Shown in pieces: positions 56,041-64,000 of a stretch of DNA of 64,000 bases. The position numbers and the translations under genes are program-made. The number at the start of each line of letters is the position of its first letter. Within the stretch, counting starts at the first letter, position 1. This DNA is from Anaeramoeba flamelloides. Lineage: Eukaryota > Metamonada > Anaeramoebidae. Where the stretch lies: assembly GCA_027625915.1 (NCBI GenBank), contig JANTQA010000060.1, positions 5,580,001 to 5,644,000 of the forward strand. The letters run 5' to 3'. The notes beneath the pieces are model-generated. The model did no database searches. It was not told the DNA's origin and was given only the letters and a program-made list of their open reading frames with translations.

Positions 56041-57189
56041 AGTCTAAAGGTTTTCTTTATCAGAAATAAATAGAAAAAAAAAGATTGATCCCTTGAAATA
56101 AAAAAATATATTCTTTACTGCTTTCTTAGTAGAACAGAATTTTTAACACTTGGAAATCTAAAAAATTTATTATTAGAGACTATCACCAATAAAATACATT
56201 AAAATTTAACCTTGATGTAATAGAGTACCGATTTCATAATGTATTTTTTTATTTTATTTTTTTAGAAAAAATTTAACAATTTTGGTTACTACTTATTATT
56301 AATAAATCAAATTATTATATTTTGAATTATTCATATTGTAATAAAATTTCTCATTTATTTTTTTTTTATTTATTTTTGAAGAGAGACAATTCAACAAAAT
56401 TACCCCTATGTGTCTGAAAATCTAATCTTGTGAATAGAGAAAATTTCTAATTTAAAAAATTTTAAAAAAAAATCAAATCTTTCAAAAAATATAGAAAAAA
56501 TGAATAATTATTTTTTTTTTTTTTTCCAATATCAAAAAAAAAAACAGAATACATACTTACTATATCTTTGAACTAATTTAACCTTTTATTATAATTCAAA
56601 TCTGAATTAAAGACAAACAAGAAAATAAATATATTAGCAAATCAATTCAAATTAAAACTTTATTTTAAACTTGATGAAATTTATGTAGATAAGGGGTGAT
56701 AAGGGATATATATATATATATATATATATTCTTTTAAATACACCACTTCTCTCCTTTTATCCATCTCAAAGAAACAAATAAACAAAAAAAAAACAAAAAT
56801 ATAAAATTTAAGGATAAAAAAAGTGCAAATCAAAAATATTATTTTATCTTATTTAATTTTACTTTTGGCTATAAGAATAATTTTCAATGATAAATTATTT
56901 AATATTACGTATTTTTTTTTTTTCTTCAAATTTCAAATACAAACAAATTTTATTTGTAATAATTATATTATACTTTATTATGGAATTTATTTTTATCAAA
57001 TAAAAACCAAAATCAAAATCAAAATATATACAGATACCCTTTAGAGAATTTAATTCCCATTTTTCATAAAAAAAAAAAAAAAAAAAAAAAATTTAAAATT
57101 TGAAATATTCATAAGTTTAATGATTGAATTTTTTGAAAAATAATAATAATATTTAGATTTAAATTACATTTTGTTTACAATTCATTTAT

Positions 57190-59076
57190 TTAAATTATTT
57201 TGTCATCATCATTACTATCACTATCACTGTCGCTATCACTATCACTGCCGCTATCATCACTAATATCATCAATGGTGATTTTTTTATTCTTCTTATTATT
57301 TATTTGATTGAAATCCATTGAATTGTTATTTGATTTTGAATTTTTATCAATATCTTGATTCTTATTTTTTAAAAAAATTTCTGTTTTGTTGGTTTTTTTA
57401 TTTTGATCTTTATTCAAATTATTATTATCAGTCCTCTTTAACAGAGTAGGGTCAAATATTGTCACTGAAGCTATATAACGAATTTTGGAAAAAATCTCAA
57501 AAATGATATTTGTTCCGATGAATCCATAAAAATAAGTTTTTTCAAATTCAGAAAACGATTTGCTATTATGAAGTAAAGATCTTGTTGGTTCACCAAACAC
57601 TTTTGTAATTGTATCAAAATTCATAAAAGGATCCAATTTGCAAGCTTTATTTGTTTTGTTATTAAACGTTTCAATTCGAAAATTACATCTTTGATAAATA
57701 TTAAAATCAATAGAGTTGGGGAAATTTGTGTGCAAAATAAATTTCTTTATAGCGTGAGTAGAACCATTAAAAATTATATCAAAGCCCCTTTGAAAATAGT
57801 TCCATACATAATCACTCGGAAACTGTGGCTGCGTTTCTTTATATTCAAAATATTTCTTTGTTTTTTGGGATTGTTTATTCTTTTTTTCTTTTTTCTTTCC
57901 CTTTTCCTTTTCCTTTTTCTTTTTCGTTTCCTTTTCCTTTTTCGTTTCCTTTTCCTTTTCCTTTTCCTTTTCTTTTTCCTTTTTCTTTTCTTTTTCTTTT
58001 TCTTTTTCTTGTTCTTTTTCTTTTTCTTTTTCTTTTTCTTTTTCGGTATCTTTCTCTTTTTCCAAACTTTCAAATTCTTCAACCTGAACAATAGGATTAT
58101 ACAATTCATCAATAGATTCTTTTGTAAAAGATTTATAATAAACCTTATCTGGTGGACCTAATTCAACCAAAATGTCTTGAATTGAGTGGGTAAATAAGAC
58201 ACACTTTTGTTCGTTTTCAAAAAATATACCTTTTGTTGGTATTACCTTTGTAGGCTGGTAATATAACGATGACAAAGCTAATTTTGGAGGAGTAATTTGA
58301 TGGAAATTATCGCCATAATAAATGTAAAGTGTTTTTGAAATGAGTTTTGTTTTGTCTGGGAATACTTGTGAGATATCCAAATTGTTTTGTTTCAATAACA
58401 ACTGGTCATTTTTTGAGATTGGAAAGGAAAAACTCAAACCATAATAATGATGTAAATAATATTTGTTTTTGCTCATCAGGTGCCCGGGATAAGAAGCACC
58501 AATAACCCTGAGAATATGATCAAATGTTGGTGGAGATGTTGGTGAGGATAGGATCCATTTTGAATAAACGATCGTTATTTTTGAAAAGGAAACCTCAATA
58601 ACCTGGATTCGTTGAGAATAGGAACAAAAATGTAATTTGATCCCTAACTTTGGTAATTCCAGAATTGTTGGTGTCAAGAGAGGGTTATTTTGTGAATAAA
58701 TTATATTGCATTCCCCGAGAAATTCAGAATATTTTTCGATCATGTGAATGGATGAGCTTAGTGTGTTTCCTTTTGTTTTTTTTATTTTTTTTTTTGTGTT
58801 TTTTGTTTTGAGTTTTATTTTATTTTTTATGTTTAAAAATATAGATAAGGACGAAAAAATAGAAATTGTGGATTAGTAAGCAGCAATGCTCCCATTCGAA
58901 CACCAACAATAAAAGTGATAATATTTTTATCGAAGAGGAGAGAAGTCAACAAAAAAGAATAAAAAGTTTTTTATTCTAAAAAAATATAAGATTAAATGTT
59001 TGATCTTTTGATTAAAAAGATATGTACCAACTCTAAAAGGGCCAACAGACTCCCCAGGTATTAGGTTTAATTTCAT
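57190..59076 (-). CDS. PHAF1 / UPF0183 family protein
   Basis: Two exons, 59076-59028 and 58769-57190 (1629 nt, 542 aa). The 49 bp first exon encodes MKLNLIPGESVGPFRV, matching the start of human PHAF1 (MLDLEVVPERSLG...FTLG). A phase-1 join (donor GTACAT, acceptor ACAAAAG) continues as GNTLSSSIHMIEKYS. Conserved segments follow: IIYSQNNPLL, LGIKLHFCSYSQRIQVIEV, IGASYPG, YGLSFSFPI, LVELGPPDKVYYKS, FQRGFDIIFNGSTHAIKKF and LHTNFPNSIDFNIYQRC, then FEIFSKIRYIASVTIFDP. PHAF1 binds PI3P with BCAS3 on phagophores and phagosomes. Odd features are a ~75-residue Lys/Glu repeat (about 251-325) inserted in a surface loop, and an Asp/Ser C-terminal tail (SGSDSDSDSDSDSNDDD). Without exon 1 the protein would lack its conserved start. 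Confidence 0.92.
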
Positions 59077-59605
59077 TTATAGAATTAATACAATAACTGT
59101 TAAAAATGTTTAAATGTTAAAAAATGATCACAATTTCTTTTTCTTGTTAAGGTATTGTAATAAACCCAATGTTATGATTTGAAAATAAGACACTTTTTTG
59201 TTAAGGATTGAATTTTGCTATCTTGTTTAATTTGAAAAATTTAAGGGTAAGAAAAATCAAGGCAAAGTAAAAAAAGAAATTTTTGGACTATTTTGTGTTC
59301 TTTCGGAAATATGATTCTTGAAAAATGAAAAAAGTTAAAATTATTATTTTATAATAGCTGATATATAGAGACTCTAGAATGTTACCATGTTTTAAAAGAC
59401 AAAAATATATTCTATTTTTTAAAAAAGGAAGAAATTTTCCATATTTATAAGAAAAGAAATAGTGGTTAATTTTGTTTTTCTACTTTATCAAATTCAAATC
59501 TGTTCAAAATAAAAAAAGAATTTTCTTTTTGTTTTCTGAATCATTTTAACAAAAAAAAAAAATTACATAGAACCCATAAAAATCTCTTGTATGGGTTAAC
59601 ATAAT

Positions 59606-60301
59606 AAACTCTGTTACAGTCCAAGGGGCCCAACGTTTTTTTCAAATATAAATTATTTTATATAATTGACCTTTGAAGAACAAATAAAAAATAAGCAGAA
59701 TAATACACCTCAAAGAAATGTTGATATATGTCTGAAAGAAAACTAATTAATCAATAAATTTTCTTAAAAATTGAAAAAATCAAATTCTTAGGGCCCTATT
59801 GAGTAAAACAACAATGTTCGTTTTGAACTTCTACTGATATTTGAATAATAAATATGATACATTTTTCACTTCATTTTTCATACTTTTCTTTTTGAAATCA
59901 AGCCCCCAAACGAAGTTTGTTGGTATTTGTTTTCTATTTGAAAAAGGAAATGAAAATGAAGTAAAAAATTTTCAAATTTAATAAACAAATATCAAGATCA
60001 AAGATCGAATATAATTGCAAAAGAAATCAATATGATTATCAACAATCTTTACATAGTTTCAATAACCTTAGAATAACACATTTTTACCAAGTGACTATTG
60101 ATGTTACAAGAAATTTTTTTTTTGCAACTGAATGAAGGTTTTTAAAAAAAAATCAGAATACAAAAATGTGTAAAAATGAGAAAAAATGATTTCAATTTTG
60201 AAAATTTCCAAAATAAAATTTTTCTTCTAATATCTATGCAAACACTTTAAACACATGTGTTATACAATTACAACTGGTCCCCTTTGACTGAAAAATAGTT
60301 T
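59606..60301 (+). mobile_element. MITE family A, copy A5, with nested family B
   Basis: A 696 bp element from AAACTCTGTTACAGTCCAAG to CTTTGACTGAAAAATAGTTT, closely matching A4 throughout. The family-B insert lies at 59838-59995. It is upstream of PHAF1 by about 530 bp. Confidence 0.85.
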
Positions 60302-61341
60302 AGGTTTCTAAAAAAATTTTTTTGAATAATTCGATTTATTATAATAAAAAAACAATTTATAAGAGTTTTTTTTTATATATTTATAACAGATTAAAAAAAA
60401 TTCGTTTGTGAATATGAACTATGTATATTATGTACCTGGCCATAAAAGTATATGATAAACAATTTGGAGGTACTTGTTGAATTCAGTTGAATAAAACTTA
60501 GACCAGGGTTTAAGGGTTGTATTTTTTCCTTCAATTTTTTAAAAGGTATATATATTAGGAGTGCTTGGCAGTGTCTATTAAAATCTCTGTTTCTTTTTGA
60601 AGGGTTTGAATTTTTTTTTGGTTATTTTTTTGTGTGTGGTTCAATAAAATTGACTATTTTTGTTATATCCAAATCAACTCTTTTAATTTCAAAAAAAGAA
60701 GAGTTAATTTTTTTTTTGTTAATTTAATTGAAAATAAAATAATCAATTATACTTTGATGTTATTTTTTTTCTTATATTAATTTTTTTACATTTACTTTTA
60801 GTCACCTTTCCAATTGAAAAAAATGTTGGTTTTTTTTTCCTGAAATGTAAAAATATTTTATCTTGGTAGAAAGCAAATTTCAAAATTATTGGCAAACTTT
60901 TTTTTATAATTTTTTTCTTTTTTTGTTTGCTTTTCAAAAAATAAAATTATTACACTATACTTTTATTTATTACTATATATCAATTATTATCTCTAAACAC
61001 TTTAGTACAATACATTATCATCCAAAAAAAAAAAAAAACAATTAAACAAAATTTTTTTATGATGAAAAATCTTCAACCATTTTTGAAATTTATCTTATTT
61101 ATTGATGGACAAAAAGAACTTTTTCTTTTTCAAAAATAATAAAACATGTTTTTTCAAAAATTTATTTGTATGTAACTTGATAAAAAGATATCTTGAAAAA
61201 AAGATTAATAAAATAACCAGTAAATTTTGAACGTTAGTATTAAATTAAATATGAAAAAAAGTAATATAAGTCCAATAAAAGAAAATATCATTACATTATG
61301 AGAAATGAAATACATCAGAGTATAAATCCACGGAAAAGATC

Positions 61342-61545
61342 ACAGTTAGTACCATTCTAAGACATAAACTTTGAATTAAATTAGGGAAATAAAAAAATTT
61401 TCAAACTCGGGCACAATAATTTCATATCTTTTACCATCATTTCTACTTTTAAAAAACGAATTTAAAAGTAAAATTATGATAGAATAAAAATACTAAATTG
61501 AGGCACATAATTTCCATTCTTGTAAAATAATTTCTGTAGAGGTAA
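61342..61545. mobile_element. MITE family C, copy C6, degraded
   Basis: The left end CACAGTTAGTACCATTCTAA and internal AAATTGAGGCACATAATTT resemble family C. The right terminus is lost. Confidence 0.4.
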
Positions 61546-62177
61546 ATCAGAAAAATATTCATTAATTTTGTTTTATTTTTGTCAGTCATTTTTTTTTCTT
61601 ATTATTTGTACATTAAAAGTATAGCAGAATGTGATATAAATATTTTTTCCTCGACTTTTTGGAGACCAAAGGAATTGAAATCAGACACAAACAAAAGTGT
61701 TATTGTCGTTTGAGAATATAATTGTAAATCTTAGGATTAAATATACCCCTTAAGGATTTTCGAAAATAAAGTCACGACAGGGGTCACGCGACTTGAAAAA
61801 TTATGGAATATCATATCTTTATATCGCGAGACACAGAAAAACTACATAATTACACTTGTTTGGAATAAAAACTTTCTGTGATCAGATAATAAATAATAAG
61901 TGGGTACTATGTTCCACAACCAAACTATTATTGATAAAATGAGATATTTTTAAAGTTTTTTATTGGAAACTAGATAATAGTTGCCTTGGAAATATAATTT
62001 CTTTATTTTGGAAAACAATATTAACTCATAATCAGTAATATAATCAAAAAAAATATTCAAAATCCCAAATATCTGAAATTTAAGAGATCTTTTAGATCTC
62101 AAGATCTCAAGAGATAATTACCTGTAGAATTTTGAAAGCCATGCTTCTCTCTACTGTATATTTATTTTCGATATCCC

Positions 62178-62754
62178 TTAAGGTTTACAATCCCTGAAAT
62201 CTGAAAAAAGATTACCTTGTGTTGGAGGTTTTGACCACTTGTCAATTTAATTCTTATCTGATTAATCTTGTCATTGGTATGAGTTTTAAAGAGTTGTTCA
62301 AAATGGCAATTTTTGATAATTGATTTTTTTTTTTACGTAAAATCTGATTGAAGAGTGTAAGATTAATAGATTGGTAGGTATTGTTAAAGAAGAAATTTTT
62401 TGATGTTTTTGGGTTGTTGAAGAAAATTATGCTTTACTTTTTAGTCATTTAACTAAATGAAAAAATAAAATTTTTTTTAAAAAGCTCCAAATAAAGCCAA
62501 ACATAATTAAAAATTTCAATCAACAACACCCAAACCACATTTTTTTATAACTTAAGTTAGAGCCAATTAACCTTACGTTCTTCAATTTGTCTTTTGGAAA
62601 AAAAAAAAATCAATTATCAAAAATTGCCATTTTGAACAACTCTTAAAACCCATACCAAAAACAAGATTAATCAGATAAGAATTAAATTGACAAGTGGTCA
62701 AAACCTCCTACACAAGGTAATCTTTTTTCAGATTTCAGGGATTGTAAACCTTAA
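62178..62754. mobile_element. TTAA-flanked MITE (family D), copy D2
   Basis: A 577 bp copy with ~185 bp inverted arms (GGTTTACAATCCCTGAAATC at both ends) and TTAA at both borders. Its right border is 44 bp upstream of the ATG of the PLB-like gene, so that gene's promoter or 5' UTR must lie within or across the element. It differs from D1 by scattered substitutions. Confidence 0.9.
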
Positions 62755-62798
62755 AAAGATTCACAACTTTATTATTTTTCTATTTTTGTTTTTTTAAA

Positions 62799-64000
62799 AT
62801 GAAAACTTTTCTATTTTTGCTTTTTATCTCATTTACCTTGTTTACTTATTGCACAGAATCATTAAGCGAAGGGTCTGTTTATTATAATTCACAAGCCAAT
62901 ACCTATTCTTTTGAAGATGTTCTTGATCAACAGGCAGCATCTTATGGGCGCTATAATGATGCTTTATTTGAAAAAGGATTTGGAAAACTCCATCTGTTCA
63001 CAAATGGTCAATACGATGACTATATTCAAATGTATGCTGCTGGCTACTTAGAAGGGCACCTAACACAAAAAAGAATCTGGGATCAATTTTCAAATTTTCA
63101 AAACGGTTCTCTGCATGAATTTAATTCGACAGTAATAATTTTGCTCAAAAAAATAAAAACCAAATCAATTAAATTTATTCAATTTTTTGATTTTTCTTAC
63201 AATAGATTTGGCCAATAAAATTAGTTGACTGGATACAAAAAAACATTGAATATACTCGCCAACAATGCGAAAGCCCAGCTGACAATTTGTATGGGCAATT
63301 TTGTTATAACTTAAAACAGTTTGACGGACTTTTAGATGGTTTGTTTTTTTTCTCTTTTTTCATTGTTTGTTTTTTTTTTTTTTGATACACAATTGTTGTG
63401 TAAAATTTTTTATGATTGAAAGATCTACATTTAGAGTGTTAAAAGCTTTTATATTAGTATTATCGAAACAGCAATAACTGTTTTCAAAATTTGTTTGACA
63501 TTTTTTTCGCTTGGCTTTTTCATTTGAATCTTTTTCTTGGATCGAAAGATCCCTTGAGTTTTATTTGAGAAAGCGAATTTTTTCCATCTTTACTTGAGGT
63601 TTTTGAAAAAGATTACCCAAATTCTGTTTGATGAAAAATAATATTGATCAAAATTTTCATTCAACATTCCATAAATTCCTTAAAGATCTCAAGAAAATAA
63701 AACTCTTCAAAAGACTAAATTGGTTTTATTGTGGTTTCACCTTTTAGGACTGTTATTTGACCAATTGATTTGAATTCTTATGATTTTTGAATTTGAAAAG
63801 TTGAATGAAAATTTTGTTACTTTTTTTTGTAACTAACGGTAAATAGGAGAAAAGAATGAGAATAAAAGTATTTACAAACGACTTGAAGAATATAATTGGA
63901 ATTTATCAGCAATACAAAGAAAAATATTTGGTAAAAAAAAGTCCAACACAATTTTTAATTTGTAAAATTACTAAAGATTCAAAAGGAAAATCAATTGGTA
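62799..64000 (+). CDS. Phospholipase B-like (PLBD/lamina-ancestor) protein, partial
   Basis: Three exons visible: 62799-63131, 63206-63338 and 63847-63930; the rest lies beyond the window. Residues 1-18 (MKTFLFLLFISFTLFTYC) are a signal peptide. Then come SVYYNSQANTYSF and FGKLHLFTNGQYDDYIQMYA, leading to AAGYLEGHLT, a hallmark of the PLB-like family. Exon 2 gives IWPIKLVDWIQKNIEYTRQQ, then DNLYGQFCYNLKQFDGLLDG, like the family's YW..V..l..Q.dGl..GY. Introns are 74 bp (GTAATA..ATAG, phase 0) and 508 bp (GTTTGT..ATAG, phase 1). The family is Ntn-hydrolase-like, self-cleaving and lysosomal or secreted, acting on phospholipid fatty-acyl chains. The catalytic Cys half is not in the window. The TTAA MITE abuts its 5' end. 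Confidence 0.85.

Larger units (their letters stand above)
52672..57189. other. 4.5 kb intergenic region between convergent genes
   Basis: Both flanking genes end here. No supported exon was seen apart from a possible 25-codon frame at 53065-53142. A diverged repeat (55450-56040) and an AT microsatellite (56706-56729) are present. The frame at 56823-57044 is pure A/T-rich sequence without domains. Confidence 0.6.
59077..62798. other. 3.7 kb intergenic region between divergent genes
   Basis: Shared upstream region of PHAF1 (minus) and the PLB-like gene (plus). It contains family-A MITE A5 with nested B5, a degraded family-C fragment (61342-61545), a possible TTAA-bordered element at about 61748-62181 (ends CCTTAAGGATTTTCGAAAAT and ATTTTCGATATCCCTTAAGG) and family-D MITE D2. 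No supported exon. Confidence 0.6.

Noticed and set aside
56823-57044. 73-codon plus-strand frame with hydrophobic start
   Set aside because: Composition is that of random A/T-rich spacer; no domain, no splice context.

Overview
The window is very AT-rich eukaryotic DNA with spliceosomal GT-AG introns, TAA stops in all six complete genes, and proteins full of Lys/Glu, Asn and Asp tracts. The gene repertoire (CDC25-type RasGEF, vWA/alpha-kinase relative, TMEM181, PHAF1, phospholipase B-like protein) suits a free-living amoeboid protist. The long introns and repeat-filled spacers argue against a compact Dictyostelium genome. Anaeramoeba or a relative is my best guess, but it is an inference. 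No tRNA, rRNA or CRISPR was seen.

Seven protein genes are supported. Minus strand, 14071 to 2236: six exons, all joined in phase 1, encode an apparent CAP-Gly / coiled-coil / LisH-like / RasGEF_N / RasGEF protein. Minus, 22327 to 19127: an intronless Lys/Glu-rich protein ending in a vWA-like domain and an alpha-kinase fold that has lost key aspartates. Plus, 28908 to 29736: ribosomal protein eS19 with an acidic tail. Plus, 33999 to 42772: TMEM181 with a long acidic cytosolic tail. Plus, 45829 to 52671: a winged-helix protein resembling E2F/DP. Minus, 59076 to 57190: PHAF1 (UPF0183). Plus, 62799 to the window end: a secreted or lysosomal phospholipase B-like protein, cut by the window edge.

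Most remaining DNA is spacer or intron packed with short DNA-transposon derivatives. These include: a TTAA-flanked 580-590 bp MITE with ~200 bp inverted repeats (2 copies); a ~520-700 bp family with ends reading TAAACT..TTTCAGTCAAAG (A), some copies carrying a nested second MITE (B) at one fixed site; a ~195 bp palindromic family starting TACAGTCAGTT (C), one pair of which shares a single TA; and a hAT-type MITE with a perfect 8-bp target duplication, near decayed fragments that may come from a hAT transposase. A ~5.5 kb block at 22.99-28.5 kb has inverted ends and an internal ~1 kb tandem duplication.

The genes do not form an operon or obvious pathway. Ras exchange on microtubules (CAP-Gly/RasGEF), Golgi/endosome membrane traffic (TMEM181), phagosome/autophagy (PHAF1) and lysosomal lipid turnover (PLB-like) are all plausible parts of a phagotrophic amoeba's biology, but their clustering may be chance.
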